From: Clostridiaceae bacterium
GTDB lineage: Bacteria; Bacillota; Clostridia; Oscillospirales; Acutalibacteraceae
Length of the DNA stretch: 64,000 nucleotides
Assembly (NCBI GenBank): GCA_016296885.1
Contig: JAEDHT010000002.1
Span: forward strand, 1-64,000
Reading direction: 5' to 3'
A model generated the notes under the pieces. That model was given only the letters and a program-made list of their open reading frames with translations, did no database searches and had not been told where the DNA came from. This document shows, piece after piece, positions 9,533 through 18,286 of the stretch. The translations under genes and the position numbers were made by a program. Every line of letters begins with the position of its first letter. Position 1 is the first letter of the stretch.

Positions 9533-11596
9533 TTATCTTTTAGCCTTATCTGCAGGAAATTTAGTAACAAGCTTTGCAACATATCTCTGGATATAAGTAA
9601 TGTCTTCCATGTTTACTTTACCATCGTCTGTTACATCTGCTTTTTCCTTCTGTGAAGGCTTGAATGTAGATAGCTTAGCTACTACTCTCTGAATTGAAGT
9701 AACATCTTCCATTGTTACCTTGCCATCGCCTGTAACGTCGCCATAAACAACCTTGTCGCTATCAGTGTTCTTATCATCAGAATCTGTATTTTTATCTGAA
9801 TCATCGTCAGAGTTGCTGTCTGTGTCGTCCTTTCCATCAGAGTCTGTATCATCTAAATTAAGAACGCTCTTCATTTCTTTCCAGAGGAAAATGTAGTAAC
9901 CACGGTTACCATCGTTCAAATCATACTTTAACTCATTTGTAAAAGTTGAAACAGGTGTCCATTTGTCGCTATCAGCGAAATACTTAATATTCTTTGTAAA
10001 AATCTTGCTGTCATATGCTTCTATACCAAGATCTGTAAGAGCAGACTCGGCATTCTTATCACGTGCAGTATAAAGATATACAAAACCCTTCTCGTTGCCC
10101 TCTTTGAGATTAACAGGAATCTTTGTAAATTTAACATCATTTACTTCTAGCTCATCCTGGAGAGTCTCGTCCTTAGAAGAGTGGTTAAGCATTACACCTG
10201 TTATAGCCTCTTTTGCATTATCTGTAAAAGTCCAGCCCATTATGATTACAGAGCCATCTGTTCCTTTGTTGAGATCAAATGGTGAATAGTCATACTCAAG
10301 ACCTGTTCTTGAAAGCACTGCATCCATTTCTTTGTAAACTTCTTCTATATCGGCGCCGACTTTTACATAAATGTCTTTTATAAACTTGTGATCCTCTTCT
10401 GCTGTGTAGTCTGAGTAGAAATCCCAAAGATACATAAATTCGCCATTAGCGCCATCGTTGAGGTCGATAGTATCCTTTTCATCGCCATATTTGCTTACCT
10501 GATGCCATCTCTCATCGTTAACAAATGAATACTGTACCTTAGAACTGTTTGTTCTGCCAACCTGCACGCCAAGTCTGTTCAATGCCTTGCCTGTTGAGCC
10601 GTCATAAGTTACATAAAGGTTTATTGTGTCACCGGCAGTACCTTCGTTAAGATTGCCACCAAGTCTTTCATACTTAATTGTATTATTCTCGTTATAGATA
10701 AATCTTTCGTTTTGTTCAGAATTTTTCACAGAAGCAAGCATAACGCCGTTCACAGCCTCTGTGGCATCTTTTGTGAAAACATAACCAATGTAAATGTGCT
10801 TTCCTTTTGCACCCTGATTGAGATCGTAGTTTAATACCTCATAGCCACAACCCATATCGTTCTCGATAAGTGTTTCTTCCAGCTGATCACGTGCTGCTGA
10901 AGAATCACCGGTAGACATAAAGATTTTAGCTATATATGTAGATTTAATTTCAGATGAAACTGTATCTAAAATACTATTAAATGTCATATAAATAGCTTTG
11001 TTTGTCTTTCTGGAACCCTTGTTGAGGTTCAATGGAGAATCAGACTCATAAGCCGGTGTATCCTCCCATGACTCATCACCATCGAAAAGACTATCAGATG
11101 TTCTAAAACCTATATCTGTGATAAGCTTTTCTGTCTGGTGTGAAGTTGTTGTATATACATGGACATAATCTCCGCCCTGATTATCATTTAGATCACCGTA
11201 TACTTTGGTATACTCAACACCATCTACTGTGAGGTATTCTTTTGTCTTTATTCTGGAAGAATAGCTATTTACAAGAAGACCTGTGATAGCCTCTGCAGGA
11301 TCTGTGGTGTAGCTATAGCTAAAAACAATATAGTCATCATCGTTGCCATAATTAACGTTTATATCTCTGATTACATAACCGGCAACATTTTTTGATTCGT
11401 AATACTCTACATAATCGTTCTTAACTTTTTCAACCCTTGAGTCTCTGCATGGTTTGATGTTAATTTCTTTAACATACTTTTGAACAGTCTCTTGCTGTTC
11501 CTGCTGATTGTCTTCCTCGCCATCTGCTGATGCTACAACAGCAAGTGATGTGCAAGCCATCATCAAAGCAAGGATAATGGATAATACTTTCTTCAT
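9533..11596 (-). CDS. secreted dockerin protein with three beta-prism-like domains (paralogue 1)
   Basis: Exported protein of 687 residues, the tandem paralogue of the gene 39 bases downstream and colinear with it throughout. Signal peptide: about 1-24 (MKKVLSIILALMMACTSLAV). The same nine DLN-G repeats occur in three domains, for example INVNYGNDDDYIVF, DLNDNQGGDYVHVY and YDLNDGNRGYYIFLW. An acidic linker of repeated DTDSD follows. The C-terminal dockerin has GDVTGDGKVTMEDVTSIQR and DVTDDGKVNMEDITYIQR, nearly identical to its neighbour, so both should bind the same cohesin. The ATG has GGAGGAG upstream and a good promoter at 11663-11691; the pair probably forms one transcript ending at 7305. 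The central domains are otherwise unassigned. Confidence 0.88.
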   Translation of the reverse strand: MKKVLSIILALMMACTSLAVVASADGEEDNQQEQQETVQKYVKEINIKPCRDSRVEKVKNDYVEYYESKNVAGYVIRDINVNYGNDDDYIVFSYSYTTDPAEAITGLLVNSYSSRIKTKEYLTVDGVEYTKVYGDLNDNQGGDYVHVYTTTSHQTEKLITDIGFRTSDSLFDGDESWEDTPAYESDSPLNLNKGSRKTNKAIYMTFNSILDTVSSEIKSTYIAKIFMSTGDSSAARDQLEETLIENDMGCGYEVLNYDLNQGAKGKHIYIGYVFTKDATEAVNGVMLASVKNSEQNERFIYNENNTIKYERLGGNLNEGTAGDTINLYVTYDGSTGKALNRLGVQVGRTNSSKVQYSFVNDERWHQVSKYGDEKDTIDLNDGANGEFMYLWDFYSDYTAEEDHKFIKDIYVKVGADIEEVYKEMDAVLSRTGLEYDYSPFDLNKGTDGSVIIMGWTFTDNAKEAITGVMLNHSSKDETLQDELEVNDVKFTKIPVNLKEGNEKGFVYLYTARDKNAESALTDLGIEAYDSKIFTKNIKYFADSDKWTPVSTFTNELKYDLNDGNRGYYIFLWKEMKSVLNLDDTDSDGKDDTDSNSDDDSDKNTDSDDKNTDSDKVVYGDVTGDGKVTMEDVTSIQRVVAKLSTFKPSQKEKADVTDDGKVNMEDITYIQRYVAKLVTKFPADKAKR

Positions 11597-11662
11597 TGTG
11601 AAACTCCTCCAATAAAATAAATTATTACATACATATCTAAAAACACAATGTAACTAGTATAC

Positions 11663-11691
11663 ATTATAGTATAATATTATGTAAAACGCAA
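11663..11691 (-). promoter_or_regulatory. promoter of the tandem dockerin gene pair
   Basis: On the minus strand, TTGCGT (11691-11686) and TATAAT (11668-11663) have a 17-base spacer, about 66 bases before the ATG at 11596. Confidence 0.7.
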
Positions 11692-11842
11692 CATCTATTT
11701 TATTTTCTCATTAAATTACAATTTTTTCTCTTTTACCGCTAAAAATATGTAATATTTATCATAGAAATTTACTTTTCTTAAATTTACTAAAGGAACCTAT
11801 CAATTTTATTGACATGAAACGTGGTTTAGAGTGAATTTGCCT

Positions 11843-11886
11843 AATAGAAAAGAGCTATCGCAAACTACTTGCAATAGCCCTTTTAC
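11843..11886 (-). terminator. terminator after the cohesin/dockerin operon
   Basis: On the minus strand, AAAAGGGCTATTGCAA pairs with TTGCGATAGCTCTTTT (two mismatches), followed by a T-rich stretch. Confidence 0.75.
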
Positions 11887-11895
11887 TGTTTTTAA

Positions 11896-12744
11896 TTAGA
11901 ATTTTGAAATCAATAATGCAATGTATTTCTGAACAAGAACAACATCTTCCATTGTTACTTTTTCATCGGCATTTACATCTGCTGCTTTTTTAGCATCATC
12001 ACTCAATGTTTTGAGATTTGCAATAGCTCTTTGCATATCAACTACATCTGTCATTGCTATTGAACCATCGCCACTTACATCTCCGAGATCATAAGGATCA
12101 ACCTTAAGCTGTGAAGAATCAGCTTGCTTTGTCTTTGTAATGCCATACTCGCCATCGCCCCAATAGTAGTACCATACGCCACCGCCGATAGCTGTTGCAC
12201 CGGAAAATTCGTTTTCCACTTCAAGCTCAAGATTTGGAATATAAATCATGTCTTTAAAGTTAGGTGTTGAAAAACCTTCCTTGTAGCGTGGGAATTCTTT
12301 TGTATCACTACCATACTTAAGAGTAGCGATCTCAGATGCTTCATAGCCTTCCATATTGATATTGTCTGTCTGATGTCCGTTTATAGGGTCAAGAGCTACA
12401 TCAACATAAGAGTTAAAGAGAACAGTTGGTGTGGTAGCAAATCCATCAGCAGTGTCCACATTCTCTTGCCAGATCTCAACCTTGAATATTCTTCTGCCAT
12501 CGTCGAATTTGTAAACACAATTTTCAGGCTTAACCTCTTCGCCCGGCCATTCAGCATTTGTTTTTGGCACCCAGTAATACACGCCTATGCTGTCATTTGT
12601 GCTAAACCAGTTTACCGGTGCCATAAAGTAGTAGGTGAAGTACTCACCATCAGCAGTGTTTCCTTCCTCTGCGCTTGCAGTAGCCATAGCCAAAGAAGCA
12701 AGCATAGAGATTGCAAGAAGTAAACTTAAAATTTTCTTAATCAT
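11896..12744 (-). CDS. small secreted dockerin protein, possible carbohydrate-binding domain
   Basis: Exported protein of 282 residues: signal peptide about 1-25, one compact domain about 30-215, C-terminal dockerin about 218-282. The dockerin has two calcium loops (GDVSGDGSIAMTDVVDMQR and DVNADEKVTMEDVVLVQK). The central domain is rich in Trp and Tyr (YFMAPVNWFSTNDSIGVYYW, then WPGEEV, and GGGVWYYYWGDGEYG). The opening with a WPG segment recalls the starch-binding domains found on Ruminococcus dockerin proteins (CBM26-like), but this is a family resemblance from memory, not a proven match. It lies 69 bases downstream of the second cohesin-like gene in the same direction, so all three may be expressed together. 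Confidence 0.8.
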   Translation of the reverse strand: MIKKILSLLLAISMLASLAMATASAEEGNTADGEYFTYYFMAPVNWFSTNDSIGVYYWVPKTNAEWPGEEVKPENCVYKFDDGRRIFKVEIWQENVDTADGFATTPTVLFNSYVDVALDPINGHQTDNINMEGYEASEIATLKYGSDTKEFPRYKEGFSTPNFKDMIYIPNLELEVENEFSGATAIGGGVWYYYWGDGEYGITKTKQADSSQLKVDPYDLGDVSGDGSIAMTDVVDMQRAIANLKTLSDDAKKAADVNADEKVTMEDVVLVQKYIALLISKF

Positions 12745-12813
12745 AATAAAGGTCCCCCCTAAAATAATTTATAATAACTGCTTTTACGCAGTTAATTAAC
12801 AATTTTGAACTTT

Positions 12814-13569
12814 TTATACGTTATTCTCTCGTTTTTTTCCAACAATAAGCACTATCACAATTGCAATAAGAACAACAGCTATAACGCAACAAGCAATTAC
12901 AACAGGCCACGCATTCTCACTAGCAACCTCTGATGCATCATCCACTTTATCAGACTTATTGCCTTTATTGGCATTATCAGGAGAGTCTTGAGAAGAAGCT
13001 GTAGCATCTGCATTTATGCTTTGCTGTGACTTGTCCACAAGATCAAGCTCACCTTCATAAGTATTAAGCTCTGCTACTGCATTAATTTTATAGTCTGTGC
13101 CCTCATGCATGGTTACACCATCAGTATTATATATCTCAAGAAATTCAAATGATAACTCGATATCCTTACCATATTTCTCAGATACATCCTGAGCAAGGAA
13201 ATTAAGCTGAACTATCATATTGTCATCTTCAAAGTAAATATGATCTGAACCTTGAGCGCAGTTGAACAAAAATCTATTTTCAAGAACTTCGTTATAGATA
13301 ACACCACCCATGGCATCACCAAACTTTATAGACCCTTGCTTCACGCCACCTGCTACAAGTGACAATACCTCTTGATCATAAACAACGTGGGCATTTATTG
13401 CCATTACGTCTGCTTTGAGATCTTCGATAGATACTGTGTAGGTTATCACGTCGTTCGGAACAACCTTTTCACCATTTACTTTGTATTCAGCATCAGCAGC
13501 AAATGCTGATGGAATACTGGACAAGATCAAAATAACCATTAAAATCGATAAAGATATATACTTTTTCAT
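12814..13569 (-). CDS. membrane-anchored cohesin-like protein
   Basis: 251 residues: signal peptide about 1-25, cohesin-like beta-sandwich about 26-170, Ser/Asn/Asp-rich stalk about 175-220, and a C-terminal membrane helix (VVIACCVIAVVLIAIVIVLI) with a basic KKREN tail. The cohesin character is seen in the GEKVVPNDVITYTVSI start, then NAHVVYDQEVLSLVAG and a late MIVQLNFLAQD strand, the usual spacing of cohesin and related families. A single cohesin fixed to the membrane would act as a surface receptor for dockerin proteins, such as those encoded beside it. The pairing is inferred from the neighbourhood. It lies 15 bases after its paralogue. Confidence 0.75.
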   Translation of the reverse strand: MKKYISLSILMVILILSSIPSAFAADAEYKVNGEKVVPNDVITYTVSIEDLKADVMAINAHVVYDQEVLSLVAGGVKQGSIKFGDAMGGVIYNEVLENRFLFNCAQGSDHIYFEDDNMIVQLNFLAQDVSEKYGKDIELSFEFLEIYNTDGVTMHEGTDYKINAVAELNTYEGELDLVDKSQQSINADATASSQDSPDNANKGNKSDKVDDASEVASENAWPVVIACCVIAVVLIAIVIVLIVGKKRENNV

Positions 13570-13584
13570 CTTTTTACTCCCATT

Positions 13585-14256
13585 TCACTTATTAATTTTC
13601 TTTGTTTTTTTACTCATTGGCAAGACAACAACACATACGATTATTACAGCCAGTGCGATAACAACACCACATATAACAAGCACACCTATTCTAAAAGAGT
13701 CACCATCAGTGGCGTTAGCATCATCCAACAAAGCTTCATCACCGGCGGATGCATGAATTTCGTCGCCGACCATAACCTCAGTGTATACGTCATTTTTATC
13801 GAGGTAAACTACCTTATCACCGCTATAATCAAAAAATTCTTCTAAATTATGGCTTATCGAAGTGTCAATATCACCAACAGCCACAAATTCTGCCTCCAGT
13901 AACACAACACCTTTTGACATATCAGTACCATTAACTCCATCTGCATATGTGGCAACAATAGTTCCGCTTCCGTCGTTATCAGGGTTAAGCATACCAGTTG
14001 GCAAATCAGGCATAGAAACACATTTTTTGTTGGTTTCGTCATAATTTATTTCCAGCTTATTGGGATCATAGGTTACTGTGAGATTGAGGCCTGATAGAAT
14101 ATGCTTTTGATCAGCCTTGGCATAAACTCGATAAATCACATGATCACCTGAAGATGCAATAACACTTTCATTTCCCTGTTCTGCTCCATACGCAATCGTT
14201 GTATTTATTGCGCATAATACAAACAGAGATAGGATAATTGAAATAATTCTTTTCAA
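13585..14256 (-). CDS. membrane-anchored cohesin-like protein (first gene of operon)
   Basis: 223 residues with the same architecture as the next gene: signal peptide about 1-24, cohesin-like domain about 28-165, short acidic stalk, C-terminal membrane helix (IGVLVICGVVIALAVIIVCV) and basic tail KKTKKINK. Cohesin-type strands are seen in SSGDHVIYRVYAKA, GLNLTVTYDPNKLEI and KGVVLLEAEFVAVGD. The sequence is well diverged from its neighbour, so the two may prefer different dockerins. It heads an operon with a strong promoter at 14364-14392. Confidence 0.72.
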   Translation of the reverse strand: MKRIISIILSLFVLCAINTTIAYGAEQGNESVIASSGDHVIYRVYAKADQKHILSGLNLTVTYDPNKLEINYDETNKKCVSMPDLPTGMLNPDNDGSGTIVATYADGVNGTDMSKGVVLLEAEFVAVGDIDTSISHNLEEFFDYSGDKVVYLDKNDVYTEVMVGDEIHASAGDEALLDDANATDGDSFRIGVLVICGVVIALAVIIVCVVVLPMSKKTKKINK

Positions 14257-14363
14257 TAAAATTCACTGCCAATCTTGATTAATTGTATTGAAATTATGCA
14301 AAAATACATAAATGTAAGCGATTAATATAGAATAAACACAAAATCAGCTACATTAACTCTGTA

Positions 14364-14392
14364 ATTATAGCACACCAACACAAAAATGTAAA
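14364..14392 (-). promoter_or_regulatory. promoter of the cohesin operon
   Basis: On the minus strand, TTTACA (14392-14387) and TATAAT (14369-14364) have a 17-base spacer, about 105 bases before the first ATG. Confidence 0.75.
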
Positions 14393-14544
14393 GAGTTACA
14401 CAAATTTTTATATTTTTTTTGCATAAATCTTGAAAAAAGCACTAATTATCATATTTTTTGTAAAGGTATTCCTTTTTTTAAAAAAGTGTGATACAATGTT
14501 AAACGATTGTAAGGTCTTTGACCGGAAGAAAGGGACTTGTAACA

Positions 14545-16896
14545 ATGAGAAAAACAAATATAAATGATTATATGGATGATATAGAAAAAGTTGGCACAGA
14601 AAGCTCACCTGCAGTCGCAGTGAGAACAGTTGGTAGATTTTTCTCAGGCTTATTCAGAGCTATTATCAGTATCCTTTGCATTGCATTAATAGCAGGAATC
14701 GTTGTTGGAACACCAATCGTGATGTATGTGATAGATATTGCTAATGAGCCTACAGGCATTGATTTGCGTGCCAGAAAGCTCAATCTGACCAGCAATATAT
14801 ATGTATATAACAAAGAGGGCGAGGCTGTGAAATATCAGCAACTATACTCCAGCGAAAACAGGGTTTGGGTAGATTATAAAGACATTCCAAAACAAATGAA
14901 AGATGCTATGATCGCCATAGAGGACAAGCGTTTTCACGATCATAAGGGAGTAGACTGGGTAAGAACAGGTGGCGCTATCATATCGCTTGCAACGGGAAGT
15001 GACAGCTATGGTGGCTCTACACTCACACAACAGCTCATTAAAAATGTAACTAAAGACAATGAAGTAAGTATTAATCGAAAGCTCAGAGAAGTATTTCGTG
15101 CGCTCAAACTTGAGAAAGAGTATACCAAGGACGAGATTTTAGAGGCATACCTAAATATCGTAAACTTTGGAGGAAACACCGGCGGTGTGCAGGCTGCTGC
15201 AAATATGTATTTTGGCAAGAATATTCAGGATTGCTCAATTGCAGAATGTGCCGCAATCGCAGGCATTACTCAAAATCCATCTCTCTACAATCCGCTTTAT
15301 TTTCCTGATTATAACAAGGAAAGACGTGAAACTGTGTTACAGGCTATGTTTGATCAGGAGATGATAACACGTGCCGAATATGCCGATTCACTGGAAGAAT
15401 CAAAAAATATGAAATTCATTACTGACGAGTCTGAGTCTGACGAAGAAGATTATAATCCTGACGAAGAGGAAGACGATATCTCTAATGTTCAAAATTGGTA
15501 TATAGATGCTATGCTCAGACAAGTACAAGCAGATATTGCCGAGGTTTATAACGTGGGCACAGATGTGGCTGAGGAAAGGCTATACACTGAGGGACTTAAT
15601 ATCTACTGTGCTATGGATTTGGATATGCAGGAATATGCTGAAAAATATTTCACAAGTCTAGACACACCATATGATGAAAATCTGGAAATAGGCTACACCA
15701 TGACTGCTCTGGATGGCAGAATAATCGCTACTGTGGGTAGTCGTAACCAAAAGACCGGTAACTTGCTTTATGACAGAGCAAATGTAGCCGCATTGCAGCC
15801 GGGATCTACAATCAAGCCAATAGGTGCCTATCCACTTACAATAGAAAACAAATACTATAATTTTAGTTCAACAATCGCAGACCAGCCCATCGAAGAATGG
15901 GACTACACAGAAGGATACTGGAAGCCCGGTCCTAACAACTGGTATGGCTATTATACCGAGAAGCTTACAATATGCGATGCTATAGAATGGTCGAGTAACG
16001 CTGCTGCTGCCCGTGCACTCCAGCTCGTGGGAGTAGAGAACAGCTATTCTTTCGTAACAGGCAAGCTTGGATTTACACACTTAGCTGAGCAAGACAGCAA
16101 AAACTTGGCTGGTCTTTCTATCGGTGGACTCAATGGCGGCGTTACAGCCACAGAAATGGCAGCTGCATACTCCATTTACGGCAATGGCGGAAGATATTAT
16201 AAGCCTTACACATACTACTACGTAACCGACCAAAACGGAAATGTGGTGCTGGACAACAGAGATAATGTACCATTGCAGGCTTTGTCTACCGAGACAGCAT
16301 ATATTATGAATCGTCTTTTAAACTATAATGTAAATAACTCATATCACACTCGTGCAGGTTCTACCAGAGTTTCGGGTTGGGATACAATAGGAAAAACCGG
16401 TACTACAGATGACACCAAGGATAGTTGGTTCTGCGGACTATCACCTATCTGTGCAGCCGCACTTTGGACAGGCTATGACACCCCTACAGTCATAAATGCA
16501 CCAAACTATGCTGTAGACTGTTGGCAAGACTTGATGGAACATTATCTATCCGACAAAGAAGTAGTACAATATGAACCAGCAGAAGGAGTGACACAAATCA
16601 GATTCTGCAAAACCTCAGGTCTGCTCGCAACAGAAACCTGCGAATATACCGGTCTAGGATATTACACAACAGATAATATCCCCGGATACTGCAACGGAGA
16701 ATGTCTCAAGAAGAACGAAACAGATACCGATACAGAAACAGAAAGTGATTCATCAGATGAACAGAGTGACACCGAATCATCCGGCGATGAAAACAGCGAT
16801 TCCGACGAAAACAGTGAATCATCTGCTGATTCTACAAGCTCAGAGCCTGTAGAATCAGAACCTGAATGGTGGGAATCTCAATTTGGAACGCCTTAA
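14545..16896 (+). CDS. class A penicillin-binding protein (PBP1A-type)
   Basis: Bifunctional peptidoglycan glycosyltransferase/transpeptidase, 783 residues from the ATG at 14545 (AAAGGGA upstream). A TTG nine codons earlier is also open. Membrane anchor: about 34-65. The glycosyltransferase 51 domain (about 95-265) has the catalytic EDKRFHDHKGVD and GGSTLTQQLIKN. The transpeptidase shows SxxK (GSTIKP, about residue 420), SxN (WSSNAAAA, about 482) and KTG (GKTGTTDD, about 616). The last 60 residues are an acidic Ser/Asp/Glu/Thr tail outside the cell ending in EWWESQFGTP. It extends the wall. It precedes hom with a 48-base gap. Confidence 0.96.
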   Translation: MRKTNINDYMDDIEKVGTESSPAVAVRTVGRFFSGLFRAIISILCIALIAGIVVGTPIVMYVIDIANEPTGIDLRARKLNLTSNIYVYNKEGEAVKYQQLYSSENRVWVDYKDIPKQMKDAMIAIEDKRFHDHKGVDWVRTGGAIISLATGSDSYGGSTLTQQLIKNVTKDNEVSINRKLREVFRALKLEKEYTKDEILEAYLNIVNFGGNTGGVQAAANMYFGKNIQDCSIAECAAIAGITQNPSLYNPLYFPDYNKERRETVLQAMFDQEMITRAEYADSLEESKNMKFITDESESDEEDYNPDEEEDDISNVQNWYIDAMLRQVQADIAEVYNVGTDVAEERLYTEGLNIYCAMDLDMQEYAEKYFTSLDTPYDENLEIGYTMTALDGRIIATVGSRNQKTGNLLYDRANVAALQPGSTIKPIGAYPLTIENKYYNFSSTIADQPIEEWDYTEGYWKPGPNNWYGYYTEKLTICDAIEWSSNAAAARALQLVGVENSYSFVTGKLGFTHLAEQDSKNLAGLSIGGLNGGVTATEMAAAYSIYGNGGRYYKPYTYYYVTDQNGNVVLDNRDNVPLQALSTETAYIMNRLLNYNVNNSYHTRAGSTRVSGWDTIGKTGTTDDTKDSWFCGLSPICAAALWTGYDTPTVINAPNYAVDCWQDLMEHYLSDKEVVQYEPAEGVTQIRFCKTSGLLATETCEYTGLGYYTTDNIPGYCNGECLKKNETDTDTETESDSSDEQSDTESSGDENSDSDENSESSADSTSSEPVESEPEWWESQFGTP

Positions 16897-16944
16897 TATT
16901 ATGGTGTTCTCCATCAAGTTTTAGAGTAAGGAGCAATAAAAAAG

Positions 16945-18183
16945 ATGGTACAAATAGCTATTATGGGCTATGGCGTTGTGGGAAGTGGTGTTGCAGAGGT
17001 GATACAAACCCATAAGACATCGCTAAAAAGTCACTCAAAAAACGTAATAGATGTTAAATATATATTGGACTTACGCAAATTTCCCGATTCTCCTTTTGCT
17101 GATTGTTTTACTGATAATTTTTCAGATATTGCATCAGATGATGAGGTGAAAATCGTAGTAGAATGTATGGGCGGTTTGTCACCCTCATATGAATACGTCA
17201 GAGATTGCTTATTGGCAGGAAAAAGCGTGGTCACTTCAAACAAAGAGCTTATTGCTGAAAAGGGCGCTGAACTGCTGAAAATAGCAAAAGAAAAGAATGT
17301 AAATCTTCTTTTTGAAGCAAGTGTTGGCGGTGGTATACCGATTTTACGCCCGATAAACCAGTGTTTGGCGGCAAACAATGTGTTGGAGATAGCAGGAATT
17401 CTTAATGGTACCACCAACTACATTTTGACAAAAATGATAAACGAAAAGACCTCCTTTGAGCAAGCTTTAAAGCAAGCACAGGAGCTGGGATATGCTGAGC
17501 GCAACCCGGATTCTGACGTAAAGGGATACGATACCTGTCGGAAAATATGTATTATGTCTTCTCTTGCCTACGGCAAACACATATACCCTAAGAACATATC
17601 AACCGAAGGCATAGAGAACATAGAACTAAGTGATGTGGAATATGCATCCGGTGCCGGTTATGTAATAAAACTTATTGGCAGAACAAAAAAGATCAATGAT
17701 GATATGTTGGATATAGCAGTATGCCCAATGCTTATCAAAAAAGATCATCTCTTAGCATCCGTTAACGATGTTTACAATGCTATTCTTGTTAAGGGTGACG
17801 CCACAGGGGATGTAATCTTTTATGGCAGAGGTGCAGGAAAACTGCCCACAGCAAGCGCTGTAGTAGCAGATGTGATAGACTGTGTAAAACATATATCCGC
17901 AAGAAAATATCTGTATTGGGAAGATAGCAGTAATGAGCAGTTAATAGAGCCTGATGATTCAAAATCAAGATTTTATTTGCGTGTGGAATCCGATGATATT
18001 GCAAATGCTCTTAACTCATTAGAAAAACTGCTGGGCAAGTTCAATCTCGTCACATCAGACAATACCACAGCAGTGATTATAACTGAAAATGAAATTAAAA
18101 TATGTGATATGCGATCTGCATTGTCAAAATTAGAAAATATAGGGGTTAATATAAAGGCAAAAATCAGATTGGCTGATTTTTGA
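16945..18183 (+). CDS. hom: homoserine dehydrogenase
   Basis: Reduces aspartate semialdehyde to homoserine with NAD(P)H, the branch to threonine and methionine. 412 residues: the nucleotide fold begins with GYGVVGSG (8-15), the substrate domain has NGTTNYILTKM and RNPDSDVKGYD, and a C-terminal ACT domain (about 345-412) allows feedback control, usually by threonine. AAGGAG precedes the ATG by about ten bases. The aspartokinase gene follows 103 bases downstream. Confidence 0.95.
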   Translation: MVQIAIMGYGVVGSGVAEVIQTHKTSLKSHSKNVIDVKYILDLRKFPDSPFADCFTDNFSDIASDDEVKIVVECMGGLSPSYEYVRDCLLAGKSVVTSNKELIAEKGAELLKIAKEKNVNLLFEASVGGGIPILRPINQCLAANNVLEIAGILNGTTNYILTKMINEKTSFEQALKQAQELGYAERNPDSDVKGYDTCRKICIMSSLAYGKHIYPKNISTEGIENIELSDVEYASGAGYVIKLIGRTKKINDDMLDIAVCPMLIKKDHLLASVNDVYNAILVKGDATGDVIFYGRGAGKLPTASAVVADVIDCVKHISARKYLYWEDSSNEQLIEPDDSKSRFYLRVESDDIANALNSLEKLLGKFNLVTSDNTTAVIITENEIKICDMRSALSKLENIGVNIKAKIRLADF

Positions 18184-18207
18184 TAATTCGCTCTTTTTCC
18201 TTATAAT
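18180..18207 (+). promoter_or_regulatory. possible internal promoter for aspartokinase
   Basis: TTGATA (18180-18185) and TATAAT (18202-18207) with a 16-base spacer. It overlaps the hom stop codon and leaves an 80-base leader. Readthrough from hom is also possible, since no terminator is visible between them. Confidence 0.35.
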
Positions 18208-18286
18208 CGCTCAAAAATAAGGATATGCATATAATGTATTATTAAATCAATGTACAGATAAAACTAAAAGGAGTGTAAGATAAAAA

